From Endomicrobium sp. (lineage in GTDB: Bacteria > Elusimicrobiota > Endomicrobiia > Endomicrobiales > Endomicrobiaceae), in NCBI GenBank assembly GCA_031273925.1, contig JAISQW010000004.1, positions 1 to 64,000 of the forward strand: a stretch of 64,000 nt of DNA, written 5' to 3'. The translations under genes and the position numbers were made by a program. Under the pieces are notes generated by a model, which saw nothing but the letters and a program-made list of their open reading frames with translations, had not been told where the DNA came from and made no database searches. Positions 8,722 to 18,466 of this stretch are shown in pieces. Within the stretch, counting starts at the first letter, position 1. Each line of letters starts with the position of its first letter.

Positions 8722-9207
8722 GTGAGCGGATTATGGAAGAAAAATAGTGGGCTAAAAGAGATAGTAGTTGCTATTAATAGAGTTGCAAAAGTTGTAAAGG
8801 GAGGTAAAAGATTTTCTTTTAATGCTTTAGTGGTAGTGGGGAATGGTATCGGTAAAGTTGGATGTGGCCTTGGTAAGGCTAATGAGGTGCAAGTTGCAAT
8901 TAATAAAGGTATTGTACGAGCTTTAAAATCAATGATTTTAATTCAACTTGAAGGCGATACTATACCACATGAGATAATTGGTATTTTTGGTGCTGGTAAA
9001 GTTTTTTTAAAACCAGCAGCACCTGGGACAGGTCTTATAGCTGGTGGATCTGTAAAAGCAGTTCTTAATGTTGTTGGAATAAAAGATATTCTTACAAAAT
9101 CTATGCGTTCATCAAACCCATTTAATGTGGTTTATGCAACAATCGATGCTCTTAAAAATCTTCGTTCAAAAAATGAAATTATTAAAATTAGGGGGAGTAA
9201 TATATAA
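8722..9207 (+). CDS. rpsE: 30S ribosomal protein S5
   Basis: S5 guards the mRNA entry channel and decoding fidelity. The sequence has [31 protein letters not shown], the double-stranded RNA-binding N-domain, and [22 protein letters not shown] in the C-domain. The ORF track opens at TTG 8677, but a GGGAGG Shine-Dalgarno at about 8707-8712 lies inside that extension. It points to GTG at 8722 (nine-base spacing), giving about 161 residues as in other S5 proteins. Confidence 0.93.
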   Translation: MSGLWKKNSGLKEIVVAINRVAKVVKGGKRFSFNALVVVGNGIGKVGCGLGKANEVQVAINKGIVRALKSMILIQLEGDTIPHEIIGIFGAGKVFLKPAAPGTGLIAGGSVKAVLNVVGIKDILTKSMRSSNPFNVVYATIDALKNLRSKNEIIKIRGSNI

Positions 9208-9210
9208 TAT

Positions 9211-9669
9211 ATGATTGTAGGTTTAAATAATTTACATCCAGCAAAAGGTTCAAAACATAGGAAAAAGATTGTAGGACGTGGTGTAGGATCTGGCCACGGA
9301 CGTACATCTACGCGTGGTTCTAAAGGACAAAAATCTCGTACAGGTGATGGATCAAAAAAAGTAGGATTTGAAGGTGGTCAAACTCCTATTTTTAGAAGGG
9401 TACCAAAGCGTGGATTTAGCAATAGGCGTTTTTGTAAAAAAAAATATAAAATTATCAATGTTGGTAGTCTTAATAATTTTAATGTTGATTCTGAAATTAC
9501 TAATTCAGTATTAAAAAAAGCAGGATTTATCAAAAAAAATGATAATGTTAAGATTTTAGGAACAGGAAATATTGATAAAGCCTTAATAATTAAAGTTACA
9601 GCTTTTTCTAAGTCTGCGATTCGTAAAATTAAGGCTGCTGGAGGAGAAGCAGTAGTTGTTGGTAAATAA
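9211..9669 (+). CDS. rplO: 50S ribosomal protein L15
   Basis: L15 is a late 50S assembly protein. The N-terminal half is glycine/arginine rich ([22 protein letters not shown], then [20 protein letters not shown]), which is diagnostic, and the C-terminal half forms the globular domain with [24 protein letters not shown]. It starts three bases after the rpsE stop. The rpmD gene (L30) that usually sits here is absent. The GGGGGAG in the end of rpsE is its probable Shine-Dalgarno. Confidence 0.96.
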   Translation: MIVGLNNLHPAKGSKHRKKIVGRGVGSGHGRTSTRGSKGQKSRTGDGSKKVGFEGGQTPIFRRVPKRGFSNRRFCKKKYKIINVGSLNNFNVDSEITNSVLKKAGFIKKNDNVKILGTGNIDKALIIKVTAFSKSAIRKIKAAGGEAVVVGK

Positions 9670-9706
9670 TGATAAATAAATTGATAAACTATAAATAATA
9701 GAATAT

Positions 9707-11017
9707 ATGTTTAGAAAAATTTTTAATACACTTATAACATCTGAACTTAAAAAAAAGGTATTTTTTACATTATTAGTAATTTTTACTTATAGAATAGGTG
9801 CAATGATACCTGTCCCTGGAGTAAATACTGAAGCAATGAAGTCTATGTTTAAAGTCTACGGTGATGGTATTTTGGGTTTTTTAAATATGTTTTCAGGTGG
9901 TGCTCTTAATAGAATGTCAATATTTTCTTTGGGAGTTATTCCATATATAAATGCTTCTATTATAATGGGTTTAATCCAAAGTGCCCATATTTTTCCATAT
10001 TTCGATAAACTTTCAAAAGAAGGATATCAAGGTAGAAAAATTCTTACACAAATTACGAGATTTGGAACTCTTTTACTTGGTATAATACAGTCCTTTGTGT
10101 TAGCTATTATGATTAGTAAAATACGTGCTCCTTCAGGTTTGTCTATAGTGGTTAATTTTTCACTATCGTGGATTATTTTAGCTGTTATCACTTTGGTTAC
10201 AGGAACAATTATAATTATGTGGTTAGGAGAACAAATTACAGAAAGAGGTATAGGAAACGGTATATCTATTATAATTTTCTCTGGTATTGTAGAGAGACTT
10301 CCTCATGCAGTTTTTACTACAATAAAACTTATAAAATTAAAAGAATTTTCGATTTTTAACACTTTATTTCTTATAATCGTTATTATGGCAGTTTTGATTT
10401 TTGTAATATGGATTGAAACGGCACAAAGAAAAATTCCCATACATTATACAAAAAAAATAGTTGGTAAAAAAATATATAATAAGCAAACATCGTTTTTACC
10501 AATTAAAGTTGATCAATCTGGTGTTATTGCGGTAATATTTGCTGCATCTGTTTTATCTGTACCTTTAAGCATATCACAATTTGCTCCAGGATTGAAAGTT
10601 TTTGGCTTTCATATAGCAAAAAAGATAGCTGTGTTATTTAATAATGGGTCAATTATATATAATTTAACTTATGCATTTCTAGTTATATTTTTTTGTTATT
10701 TTTATAATTTTATATCATTTGACACTGAAGATATTTCAGAAAATATAAAAAAAGCTGGTGGATTTATACCTGGGATAAGACCTGGTGAGTATACTTCTAA
10801 ATATATAAAAAATGTTTTAGAAAAAATCACACTTATAGGTGCACTATTTGTTGCATGTATTGCGGTTTTACCAGATTATTTGAAAAATATAATTAATGTT
10901 CCGTTTTTTTTTGGCGGTACATCTTTACTTATAATAGTTGGTGTTTCTATTGATACTATTGGCCAAATAGAATCAATTTTTATTATGCATAGTTATGAAA
11001 AGTTTTATAATAGATAA
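9707..11017 (+). CDS. secY: Protein translocase subunit SecY
   Basis: SecY is the channel of the Sec translocon in the inner membrane. The 436-residue product shows about ten hydrophobic segments and the family motifs RIGAMIPVPGVNTEAM (TM1 and plug region), LGVIPYINASIIMGL, WLGEQITERGIGNGIS, and FIPGIRPGEYTSKYI in the cytoplasmic loop before TM9. It works with SecA encoded at 36.7 kb. Position after rplO is canonical. Length is normal. Confidence 0.97.
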   Translation: MFRKIFNTLITSELKKKVFFTLLVIFTYRIGAMIPVPGVNTEAMKSMFKVYGDGILGFLNMFSGGALNRMSIFSLGVIPYINASIIMGLIQSAHIFPYFDKLSKEGYQGRKILTQITRFGTLLLGIIQSFVLAIMISKIRAPSGLSIVVNFSLSWIILAVITLVTGTIIIMWLGEQITERGIGNGISIIIFSGIVERLPHAVFTTIKLIKLKEFSIFNTLFLIIVIMAVLIFVIWIETAQRKIPIHYTKKIVGKKIYNKQTSFLPIKVDQSGVIAVIFAASVLSVPLSISQFAPGLKVFGFHIAKKIAVLFNNGSIIYNLTYAFLVIFFCYFYNFISFDTEDISENIKKAGGFIPGIRPGEYTSKYIKNVLEKITLIGALFVACIAVLPDYLKNIINVPFFFGGTSLLIIVGVSIDTIGQIESIFIMHSYEKFYNR

Positions 11018-11052
11018 AAAATAATACTTGTATAGATTTCAAAAAACTGTTA

Positions 11053-11082
11053 TTGACACTTTAACAAATAAGTAAATATTAT
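11053..11082 (+). promoter_or_regulatory. Candidate sigma70 promoter upstream of adk
   Basis: A perfect TTGACA (11053-11058) is followed after 18 bases by TATTAT (11077-11082). It lies in the 100-base gap between secY and adk, on the sense strand. It would drive adk-map-infA-rpmJ-rpsM and onward independently of the spc promoter. Call made by eye from consensus match only. Confidence 0.5.
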
Positions 11083-11117
11083 TTTTATATTTTGAAGAAA
11101 AGGATAATGATAAAATA

Positions 11118-11756
11118 ATGAATTATATACTTATAGGTCCACCTGGTTCTGGAAAAAGTACTCAAGCTCTAAAAATTACACGAAGATTAAACATAATACA
11201 TTTATCGACTGGTAATATGTTTAGAGAAATGAAAGAATCAAATAAAATTGTAAACAAGTATCTTGCAACTGGACAGCTTGTGCCAGATGAAATAGTTAAT
11301 GACATGATAAGTAAATTTTTTGAGAAAACTGATGTTAAAAGAGGATTTCTTTTGGATGGATTTCCAAGAACTATAAATCAAGCAAAGATGTTAAATAAAA
11401 TACTTAAAAACCAAAAAATAAAAATAAATATAGTATTTTTTTTATCTATCGGTTTTGATGAGATAATTAAAAGAATATTAAAAAGAAAGACATGTTTATG
11501 TGGAATAAATTATGATAACATAACACTACTTTCAATAAAAAATTTGAAAAGATGCAATATTTGTGGTGGAGAGTTTTTGCAAAGAGATGATGATAAAATT
11601 GAAAAAGTAATTAGGACCAGATTGAGTATTTATGAAACTCAAACACAACCCTTAATTAAATTTTATGAAAATTTAGGATTACTTGTAAAAATAAAAGGGT
11701 GTAATGATGAGTTATGTGTATTTAAAGAAATAAATAGTTATTTTAATAAAAAATAA
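11118..11756 (+). CDS. adk: Adenylate kinase
   Basis: Adk catalyses AMP + ATP = 2 ADP in the cytoplasm. The P-loop is GPPGSGKSTQ at residues 7-16, followed by HLSTGNMFRE (AMP-binding) and GFPRTINQA. The LID region (about residues 127-160) carries cysteines CLC and CNIC and the QRDDD end, so it is the zinc-LID type. The first pair is Cys-X-Cys instead of the usual Cys-X2-Cys, which is odd. Length 212 aa. It sits between secY and map as in most bacteria. Confidence 0.96.
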   Translation: MNYILIGPPGSGKSTQALKITRRLNIIHLSTGNMFREMKESNKIVNKYLATGQLVPDEIVNDMISKFFEKTDVKRGFLLDGFPRTINQAKMLNKILKNQKIKINIVFFLSIGFDEIIKRILKRKTCLCGINYDNITLLSIKNLKRCNICGGEFLQRDDDKIEKVIRTRLSIYETQTQPLIKFYENLGLLVKIKGCNDELCVFKEINSYFNKK

Positions 11757-11842
11757 ATTAATTAAAGTTATTGGTATTTTTTTTCGCATAGAGTATTTTT
11801 CATAATGAATTAAGTGAAAAAGAATAATAAAGGTAACAAAAG

Positions 11843-12631
11843 TTGTTTCTTAAGAAATATAATATAAAATTGAAAACAGCAGAAGAAATAGAAAAAATGC
11901 GAGTTGCTGGAAAAGTTGTTGGTGAAATTCTTTTTGAACTTTCCAGTATTATAAAACCTGGAATAACTACTAAATATATAGATGATTTTGTAGAAAACTA
12001 CATAAGATCTCTTAATATGATACCAGCTTTTTTAGGTGTAGATGGTACGAATTATCCTTTTCCAGCATCTGCATGTATATCAGTTAATAATGAAATAGTA
12101 CACGGAATTCCAAATACTTTACGTATTTTAGAATTTGGGGATATAGTATCAGTAGATATTGGAGTTATTTATCAGAATTATTATTCCGATGCATCAAAAA
12201 CGTATGCAGTTGGTAATATTTCTAATGTTGCATCAAAACTTATTAGGATTACAGAATTATCTTTATATAAAGGGATAGAGCAGATATTGCCAGGAAATAG
12301 AATTGGTGACATTTCTAATGCAATTCAAAAAACAGTAGAAGATTCTGGATTTTTTGTTGTTAAAAATCTTGTAGGACATGGTATTGGTAAAGAATTACAT
12401 GAAGATCCTCAAATTCCAAATTATGGTGAGGCAGGTGTTGGTATTAAACTTTTACCTGGTATGGTTTTTGCGATAGAACCTATGGTAAATGTTGGTACTT
12501 GTGATGTTTGTACTTTAGATAATGGTTGGACCATTGTCACTAAAGATGGTAGTTTAAGTGCTCATTTTGAACATACCGTTGCAATAACTGAATTTGGATA
12601 TGAAATTTTAACAAGGGGATATAATATATAA
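11843..12631 (+). CDS. map: Methionine aminopeptidase, type I
   Basis: This enzyme removes the initiator methionine from new proteins. The two-metal site residues are visible: Asp in SVDIGVIYQNYYSDASKTY (two Asp), His in VGHGIGKELHEDPQIPN, Glu in VFAIEPMVNVG and Glu in SAHFEHTVAITEFGYEILT. The start is TTG at 11843, with AAAGG nine bases upstream; no ATG is nearby before the conserved TAEEIEKMR. Its stop directly abuts the infA ATG. Confidence 0.95.
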   Translation: MFLKKYNIKLKTAEEIEKMRVAGKVVGEILFELSSIIKPGITTKYIDDFVENYIRSLNMIPAFLGVDGTNYPFPASACISVNNEIVHGIPNTLRILEFGDIVSVDIGVIYQNYYSDASKTYAVGNISNVASKLIRITELSLYKGIEQILPGNRIGDISNAIQKTVEDSGFFVVKNLVGHGIGKELHEDPQIPNYGEAGVGIKLLPGMVFAIEPMVNVGTCDVCTLDNGWTIVTKDGSLSAHFEHTVAITEFGYEILTRGYNI

Positions 12632-12853
12632 ATGGTCAAGGGAGGGAAAATTATAGTTGAGGGAAAAATTTTAGAATCTTTGCCAAATACAATGTTTAAA
12701 GTTGAAATTGAGAATGGAAATCATCTAATTTTGGCATATGTTTGTGGTAAAATGAGGATGCATTATATAAAAATTCTACCAGGAGATAAAGTTAAAGTTG
12801 AACTTTCTCAATATGATTTAACAAAAGGAAGAATAATCTATAGAGAAAAATAA
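12632..12853 (+). CDS. infA: Translation initiation factor IF-1
   Basis: IF-1 binds the ribosomal A site during initiation. The 73-residue OB-fold protein has [66 protein letters not shown], with the family signature GDKVxVExSxYDLxxGRIxYR. It starts immediately after the map stop (no gap), so translation is probably coupled. Followed by rpmJ, as is usual. Confidence 0.97.
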   Translation: MVKGGKIIVEGKILESLPNTMFKVEIENGNHLILAYVCGKMRMHYIKILPGDKVKVELSQYDLTKGRIIYREK

Positions 12854-12873
12854 TAACGGAGTATTACAATAGA

Positions 12874-12987
12874 ATGAAAGTTAAAGCATCTGTAAAACAA
12901 ATTTGTAAGAAATGTAAAATAGTAAAGCGTAAGGGTATAATAAGAGTTTTGTGTTCTGACCCAAGACATAAACAAAGACAAGGATAG
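12874..12987 (+). CDS. rpmJ: 50S ribosomal protein L36 (zinc type)
   Basis: This 37-codon gene is too short for the ORF track. ATG at 12874 to TAG at 12987 reads [20 protein letters not shown], then [17 protein letters not shown]. The Cys-X2-Cys, Cys and His zinc ligands are the classic L36 pattern. An ACGGAG Shine-Dalgarno lies upstream. The position between infA and rpsM is canonical. Confidence 0.97.
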   Translation: MKVKASVKQICKKCKIVKRKGIIRVLCSDPRHKQRQG

Positions 12988-13092
12988 AAAATAAATGTGT
13001 GATATAAATAGGAATTTTGTACGTATTTTGATATTTTTCAGAAATTAAAGAAAGTATAAAAAAATGGGAGAAAGATTTGGAGGATAAATAAA

Positions 13093-13488
13093 ATGGCTCG
13101 TATAGCTGGTGTTGATTTGCCAAATAACAAAAGATTAGATATAGCTTTAAGATATATTTATGGAATAGGACATGCTATATCAAGCGATATTATTACGGAA
13201 TTAAATCTAGACCCTACAAGAAGAATTTGTGAATTAACAAAAGAAGAACTTAATAAGATCAATAATCTTATTGTTAAAAATTTAAAAGTTGAAGGAGATC
13301 TTAGAAGAGAAATACAAGGAAATATTAGAAGACTTATTGAAATAGGCAGTTATAGAGGATTAAGACATAGAAGAAATCTTCCCGTAAGAGGACAAAGATC
13401 TAAAACTAATGCACGCACAAGGCGTGGTAAGAGAAAAACTGTAGGTGCTGGTAAGGTTTTGAATTCACAAATAAAAAGAACAAAATAA
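13093..13488 (+). CDS. rpsM: 30S ribosomal protein S13
   Basis: S13 is a 30S head protein that forms bridges to the 50S subunit. It begins [26 protein letters not shown] and ends with the basic tail [32 protein letters not shown], both diagnostic. Length 131 residues is slightly longer than usual through the C-terminal extension. A GGAGGA lies nine bases before the ATG, among the best Shine-Dalgarno sites in the cluster. Confidence 0.97.
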   Translation: MARIAGVDLPNNKRLDIALRYIYGIGHAISSDIITELNLDPTRRICELTKEELNKINNLIVKNLKVEGDLRREIQGNIRRLIEIGSYRGLRHRRNLPVRGQRSKTNARTRRGKRKTVGAGKVLNSQIKRTK

Positions 13489-13549
13489 TTTTTATTAAAA
13501 ATATTTATATAACTTATAGTTAAATAACTGACGTGAAACTGGAGGTAAT

Positions 13550-13945
13550 ATGGTGTATGGTAAAAAAAATATTAGTGGAAAAAAGAAGAAATATATGATA
13601 GGTAGCGTTGCAAAAGTTTATATTTTATCAACATTTAATAATACGATTGTTAATATAACGGATGATAAAGGCAATACTGTAGCTTGCAATTCGGCTGGTA
13701 GTTCCGGATTTAAAGGTACCAAAAAAGGCACATCTTTTGCTGCACAAATGACAGCAATAGCAGTTGGTAAAAAGGCAATTGATATTGGTATTAAACAGGT
13801 ATACGTTTTTGTAAATGGTCCAGGTCCTGGTAGAGAAACAGCAATAAGGGGGCTACAAAGTTCTGGTCTTACTATAAAAACTATAAAAGATATCACTCCT
13901 ATTCCTCATAATGGATGTAGACCATCTAAACTTAGGAGAATATAG
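13550..13945 (+). CDS. rpsK: 30S ribosomal protein S11
   Basis: S11 lies on the 30S platform next to the Shine-Dalgarno helix. The core has [42 protein letters not shown] and the C-terminal signature [17 protein letters not shown]. Length 131 aa. GGAGG lies only four bases from ATG 13550; the next codon, GTG 13553, has the better seven-base spacing, so the start could be either. Confidence 0.96.
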   Translation: MVYGKKNISGKKKKYMIGSVAKVYILSTFNNTIVNITDDKGNTVACNSAGSSGFKGTKKGTSFAAQMTAIAVGKKAIDIGIKQVYVFVNGPGPGRETAIRGLQSSGLTIKTIKDITPIPHNGCRPSKLRRI

Positions 13946-14111
13946 TAACTGTAAGTAATATCATTTTAATGTTTTTAATATATCATTAATTTAAAATATG
14001 ATCTGTAGTGAAGATTTTTAAAGTATATAATCTGTGTTTATTTTTTAATATTGCACTTTGTTGTCGTGGTGTTATTGATTAATAATTATTGTTAGTGGGA
14101 GGATTTTATAA

Positions 14112-14741
14112 ATGTCACGTTATTTGGGATCAGTTTGTAAATTTTGTCGTCGTGAAAAAGAAAAACTTTTTTTAAAAGGAGAAAAATGTTTTTCAAATTG
14201 TATTTTGTTAAAAAAAAGAGGTAAAAATGTTCCAGGACAACATAAAAATATTAAAAATAAAATATCTGATTATGCAGTACATTTGCGCGAAAAACAAAAA
14301 ACAAAAAGAATTTATGGATTAACGGAAGAACAATTCAGACATTATTATGAAATAGCTGAAAGAATGATAGGATCAACAGGAGAGAATTTACTAAAAATAC
14401 TTGAATTAAGACTTGACAATGTAGTTTTTCGTTTGGGACTTTTTAATTCTAAGAAAATGTCCAGACAAATTATAAACCATGGTAATATTTTAGTTAACAA
14501 TAAAAAAGTGAATATGCCACGATATCAAGTAAAAATTGGAGATATCATAACGGTTTCTGAGAAATATAGATCAAAATCTATTTTTAAGAAAGATATTGAT
14601 ACTACATATGTAAATACTATTCCAACTTGGTTAAATTTTGATAAAAATAAAACTATTGGGAGGGTAATTAGTGAACCATATTTAAAAGAAATTTTATATC
14701 ATATAAACAGTCAGTTGATTGTTGAGTATTATTCAAAATAA
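14112..14741 (+). CDS. rpsD: 30S ribosomal protein S4
   Basis: S4 initiates 30S assembly and in E. coli represses the alpha operon. The N terminus has a cysteine cluster (CKFCRREKEKLFLKGEKCFSNC) typical of zinc-type S4. The S4 RNA-binding domain follows (LRLDNVVFRLGLFNSKKMSRQIINHGNILVNNKKVNMPRYQVKIGD). Length 209 aa. The 166-base gap before it has a TATAAT at 14026-14031 but no good -35. AGTGGGAGG is the Shine-Dalgarno. Confidence 0.96.
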   Translation: MSRYLGSVCKFCRREKEKLFLKGEKCFSNCILLKKRGKNVPGQHKNIKNKISDYAVHLREKQKTKRIYGLTEEQFRHYYEIAERMIGSTGENLLKILELRLDNVVFRLGLFNSKKMSRQIINHGNILVNNKKVNMPRYQVKIGDIITVSEKYRSKSIFKKDIDTTYVNTIPTWLNFDKNKTIGRVISEPYLKEILYHINSQLIVEYYSK

Positions 14742-14781
14742 ATTAATGTATGAAAGTTTTGTTAAAGTGAGGTCATAACTA

Positions 14782-15708
14782 ATGAAAATGTTAGATTTAA
14801 AAAAAATGTGTAAGCTTACTTTAGATGAAAATACTGCTACACCATATTATGGTCGTTTTACAGTAGAGCCATTTGAGTGTGGTTATGGACATACAATAGG
14901 AAATTCTCTTAGAAGAATTCTTCTTTCAAGTCTTGAAGGTGCAGCTATTACATCTGTAAAAATTGCTGGAGCTTTACATGAATTTGCGGTTTTAGAAGGT
15001 GTTAAAGAAGATATCACACAAATTATTTTAAATTTAAAAAAAATACGAGTAAAAATTCTTTCGAAATCTGATAATAATTTTGAAAAACTTTTTTTAAAAG
15101 TTAAAAAGACAGGAAAAATAATCGCAAAAGATATTGCATTAAATCCTAATGTTGAAATAATGAATCCGGAACAAGAAATTGCCAATTTGGATCATGAAGC
15201 TATATTGGAGATGGAACTCATGGTGTCTTCGGGTAAAGGATATGTTTTAGCTGAAGAAATGAGTCAAAATGAATTGTCTACAATACCTATAGATGCATTA
15301 TTTTCACCTATAAATAAAGTTAATTATGAAGTTGAGAATACTCGTGTGGAACAAATCCTCAATTATGAAAGACTTGTAATAGAAATATGGTCAGATGGTA
15401 CAATAAACCCTAAAGACGCTTTGCTTAAATCAGCAAAAATATTAATAGATAGTCTTGCAATCTTCACGAACGGTTTGAATAGTTGTGAAAAAGAAATAAG
15501 CAAAAAAGATTTCCTTTGTCAATCATTAAATATCATGAATCTTTCTACAAGAATTTTAAATACTTTAAAAAATGCTGGTATTATGACTATTCAGGATTTA
15601 GTAAAACTAAAAGATGAAGATTTATTGAATTTAAATAATTTTGGTAAAAGTTCATTTGAAGAAGTAAAAAATAAACTCGCAAAACTTAATTTATGTATAA
15701 AAGAATAA
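14782..15708 (+). CDS. rpoA: DNA-directed RNA polymerase subunit alpha
   Basis: The alpha subunit assembles RNA polymerase and contacts promoters and activators. The N-terminal domain has YYGRFTVEPFECGYGHTIGNSLRRILLSSLEGAAI. The C-terminal domain (about residues 245-305) has NLSTRILNTLKNAGIMTIQDLV and LNNFGKSSFEEVKNKL, keeping the Arg and Asn that contact UP-element DNA in E. coli. Length 308 aa, slightly shorter than E. coli. It lies between rpsD and rplQ as expected. Confidence 0.97.
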   Translation: MKMLDLKKMCKLTLDENTATPYYGRFTVEPFECGYGHTIGNSLRRILLSSLEGAAITSVKIAGALHEFAVLEGVKEDITQIILNLKKIRVKILSKSDNNFEKLFLKVKKTGKIIAKDIALNPNVEIMNPEQEIANLDHEAILEMELMVSSGKGYVLAEEMSQNELSTIPIDALFSPINKVNYEVENTRVEQILNYERLVIEIWSDGTINPKDALLKSAKILIDSLAIFTNGLNSCEKEISKKDFLCQSLNIMNLSTRILNTLKNAGIMTIQDLVKLKDEDLLNLNNFGKSSFEEVKNKLAKLNLCIKE

Positions 15709-15729
15709 AGGAGTAATAAAAGTAATAAG

Positions 15730-16080
15730 ATGATAAAAAACTATAATGGAAGAAAGCTTGGAATTTCAAGTTCGCACAGAAAATCTTTACTTCGTAATTT
15801 AGCAATTGAATTGTTTAGATATGAAAAAATAAAAACTACATTACCAAAAGCAAAAGAACTAGCAAGTTATTTTGAAAAACTTATTACGAAATCAAAACAA
15901 ACTAATCTTAGTACAACAAGAGCAATAAAATGTGAAATAAATGACAAAATTATTGCAAAAAAAATATTTGATATCTTTTCAAAAAGATATCAAGGAAGAA
16001 AAGGTGGTTACACTAAGATTATAAAAACTGGTGTTAGACGTGGTGATAATAGTAATGTTGTTATAATAAAATTAATATAA
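15730..16080 (+). CDS. rplQ: 50S ribosomal protein L17
   Basis: L17 lies near the tunnel exit of the large subunit. It has the family start [50 protein letters not shown] and ends [31 protein letters not shown]. Length 116 aa is typical. It ends the alpha operon, but mreB begins only 17 bases later with no terminator between them. Confidence 0.96.
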   Translation: MIKNYNGRKLGISSSHRKSLLRNLAIELFRYEKIKTTLPKAKELASYFEKLITKSKQTNLSTTRAIKCEINDKIIAKKIFDIFSKRYQGRKGGYTKIIKTGVRRGDNSNVVIIKLI

Positions 16081-16097
16081 AAAATAGGTTTAACAAA

Positions 16098-17126
16098 ATG
16101 TTCAATTATATTTCTAAATTATTTTCAAATGATATTGGGATAGATCTTGGAACTGCTTCTGTACTTGTTTTTATTAGGGGGCAGGATATTGTTATAAGTG
16201 AACCGTCTGTTGTAGCTTTAGAGCGTGACACAAAACGAATTTTAGCTATTGGAACTGATGCAAAAAAAATGTTGGGCAAAACTCCTGCAAATATTGTTGC
16301 TGTAAGACCATTAAGAAATGGAGTTATTGCTGATTTTGAAGCAACTGAAAAAATGATTAGATATTTTATAAAAAAAGCTAATAACAGAATGATATTAATA
16401 CGTCCTAGAGTAGTTATAGGAGTTCCATCTGGTATTACTGAAGTTGAAAGAAGGGCAGTTAGAGAATCTGCTGAGCATGCAGGTGTAAGGGAAGTTCACC
16501 TTATTGATGAACCTATGGCAGCAGCAATAGGCTCAGGTATACCCATTCAAGAGCCTGAAGGAAGTATGATAGTTGATATTGGAGGTGGTACTACAGAAGT
16601 TGCTGTTATATCCTTAGGAGGTATGGTGGTTGCAAAATCTCTAGATGTAGCCGGTGATAAGATGGACGAAGCTGTAATTCAGTATTTTCGTCGAAAACAT
16701 AATCTTGCAATAGGAGAAAATACAGCAGAATTAGTTAAAATAAAAATAGGTTCTGTATTTCCTCTTGAACATGAATTAACAGTAGAAGTGAAAGGTAGAA
16801 ATTTACTTAATGGACTTCCCAAAACTGTAAGTATAACTTCAAATGAGATTAGAACAGCACTAGAAGATCCTATTGTAAAAATAGTTGAAATTGTTAAAAA
16901 TGTTCTTGAAGAAACTCCAGCAGAACTTGCAGCAGACTTAGTAGATCGTGGTATCGTATTAAGTGGTGGTGGATCACTTGTAAAAGGCTTACCTGAATTG
17001 TTATCTAGAGAAACTGAACTTTCTGTAAATCGTGCTAAGAATCCTCTTACTTGTGTTGCGATAGGTACTGGTGTATATTTAGAGGGATTAATTAATGTAA
17101 AAAAATCAAAGAATAAAATCATATAA
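16098..17126 (+). CDS. mreB: Rod-shape-determining actin homologue MreB
   Basis: MreB polymerises under the inner membrane and positions the elongasome. The actin-fold ATPase motifs are visible: [14 protein letters not shown] (phosphate 1), [19 protein letters not shown] (phosphate 2) and [18 protein letters not shown] (adenosine). Length 342 aa is standard. The N-terminal MFNYISKLF is amphipathic, fitting membrane attachment. It follows rplQ by 17 bases and leads the mreB-mreC-mreD-PBP2-RodA set. Confidence 0.97.
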   Translation: MFNYISKLFSNDIGIDLGTASVLVFIRGQDIVISEPSVVALERDTKRILAIGTDAKKMLGKTPANIVAVRPLRNGVIADFEATEKMIRYFIKKANNRMILIRPRVVIGVPSGITEVERRAVRESAEHAGVREVHLIDEPMAAAIGSGIPIQEPEGSMIVDIGGGTTEVAVISLGGMVVAKSLDVAGDKMDEAVIQYFRRKHNLAIGENTAELVKIKIGSVFPLEHELTVEVKGRNLLNGLPKTVSITSNEIRTALEDPIVKIVEIVKNVLEETPAELAADLVDRGIVLSGGGSLVKGLPELLSRETELSVNRAKNPLTCVAIGTGVYLEGLINVKKSKNKII

Positions 17127-17155
17127 TATAAATATTTATATCGAGTTTTTATAAA

Positions 17156-17992
17156 ATGCATAAATACTATAGAATAAAACTTGAAAAAGTTGTATTTGTA
17201 ATTCTTATTTCTATTAGTCTTTATTTTATAGTAGGTAGATTTTCCGATTCAGTGAAATTTATAAAAAATATAGTTTATGAATTTATATATCAAAATTTAT
17301 CTGTAACTGACCGTATTTTTTACTTAACAAAAAATATTTTTGCTTCAATCAAAAATATATCACGTTTACAACAGGAAAATCTTTTATACAAACAAAAGAA
17401 TCAAGAACTTATAAATAAGTTATATAATTATGATTTATTATTTCAAGAATATTCTGATTTATCAAAACTTTTAAACTTAAAAAAAAATAAAAAAACGTTG
17501 CTCGTTTTTTCAAAAATTTTAATTAGAGAGCCAAGTGAATGGTATAAATGGATTATTATAGATAAAGGATTTAATGATGGTTTATACAATGAACTTCCAG
17601 TAGTAATGTTTGATAAATATAATTCTATTTTATGTGTTTTGGGTAAAATAATTGAAACATATAAAAATTCGTCTAAAATTATTCTCATAACAAATTCTAC
17701 TTATAAATTGCCGGTAGAAATTAATGGAATTAAATGTTTAGCTAACGGCATTAATTCAAATTTATTAAGAATAAACTACATCCCTGTGAATGAAAATATT
17801 AAACATGGCGATAAGGTCATTGTTAGCAATTTAAGTTCGATTTTTCAAAAAGGGTTGTATGTTGGTGTTATTAAAACTGTGAGAATATCAAATAAAACAT
17901 CAGAATTCAAAATTGCTGATGCAGAAATTTGTTTTGAAAATAACACTATCTGTAATAATGTTGCTATTGTTCTTCTTCCACAAGTAAAATGA
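17156..17992 (+). CDS. mreC: Rod-shape-determining protein MreC
   Basis: MreC is a periplasmic scaffold that activates PBP2. Residues 10-28 form a transmembrane anchor (VVFVILISISLYFIVG), residues about 60-100 a coiled coil (ISRLQQENLLYKQKNQELINKL), and the rest two beta domains including WYKWIIIDKGFNDGLYNELPVV and NIKHGDKVIVSNLSSIFQKGLYVG. Length 278 aa is normal. Its stop overlaps the mreD start (ATGA), so they are coupled. Confidence 0.94.
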   Translation: MHKYYRIKLEKVVFVILISISLYFIVGRFSDSVKFIKNIVYEFIYQNLSVTDRIFYLTKNIFASIKNISRLQQENLLYKQKNQELINKLYNYDLLFQEYSDLSKLLNLKKNKKTLLVFSKILIREPSEWYKWIIIDKGFNDGLYNELPVVMFDKYNSILCVLGKIIETYKNSSKIILITNSTYKLPVEINGIKCLANGINSNLLRINYIPVNENIKHGDKVIVSNLSSIFQKGLYVGVIKTVRISNKTSEFKIADAEICFENNTICNNVAIVLLPQVK

Positions 17993-18453
17993 AAAAAATA
18001 ATACGTTATATTATTTTTTATATTTTTTTTTGTTCACTACAGTTTATACTATGGCAATATACAAATGTTTATAATATTTCACCAAATTTCATATTGATTG
18101 CGATTGTATATATTGGAATTATAAAAGGTAAAATGCCTGGTCAATTAACAGGTTTTTTGTTTGGTTTATTTTGGGATACTTTTTCATTAATAGATACTTT
18201 TGGATTGAGGATTTTAATATTTACTGTTATAGGTTATTTTTCTAGTGAATTGAGTAAAAATTTTAATGGTAACAAGATTTTTACTCAATTAACCATAATA
18301 TTCTTTTTAAACATTTTTTATTCATTATATTTTTATTTTATCTGTTATAACACTAATAAAACTCTTTATTTTTTAATACAAAAAAGTATAGAAATTTTTA
18401 CAACAATGCTTATCTGTCCTTTATTTTTTTATATATTAAAATTCTATATATAA
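17989..18453 (+). CDS. mreD: Rod-shape-determining protein MreD
   Basis: MreD is a small polytopic inner-membrane protein of the elongasome. The 154 residues contain about five hydrophobic segments and the short motif GKMPGQLTGFLFGLFWDTFSL, which corresponds to the conserved G-x-x-x-G-F-x-x-G-L-x-x-D region of MreD. Sequence conservation is otherwise low, as usual, so the call leans on position between mreC and PBP2. Confidence 0.88.
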   Translation: MKKIIRYIIFYIFFCSLQFILWQYTNVYNISPNFILIAIVYIGIIKGKMPGQLTGFLFGLFWDTFSLIDTFGLRILIFTVIGYFSSELSKNFNGNKIFTQLTIIFFLNIFYSLYFYFICYNTNKTLYFLIQKSIEIFTTMLICPLFFYILKFYI

Positions 18454-18466
18454 GTGGACATAAACA

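Noticed and set aside
14026-14031. TATAAT before rpsD
   Set aside because: No acceptable -35 at 16-18 bases; such hexamers are common by chance in this AT-rich DNA.
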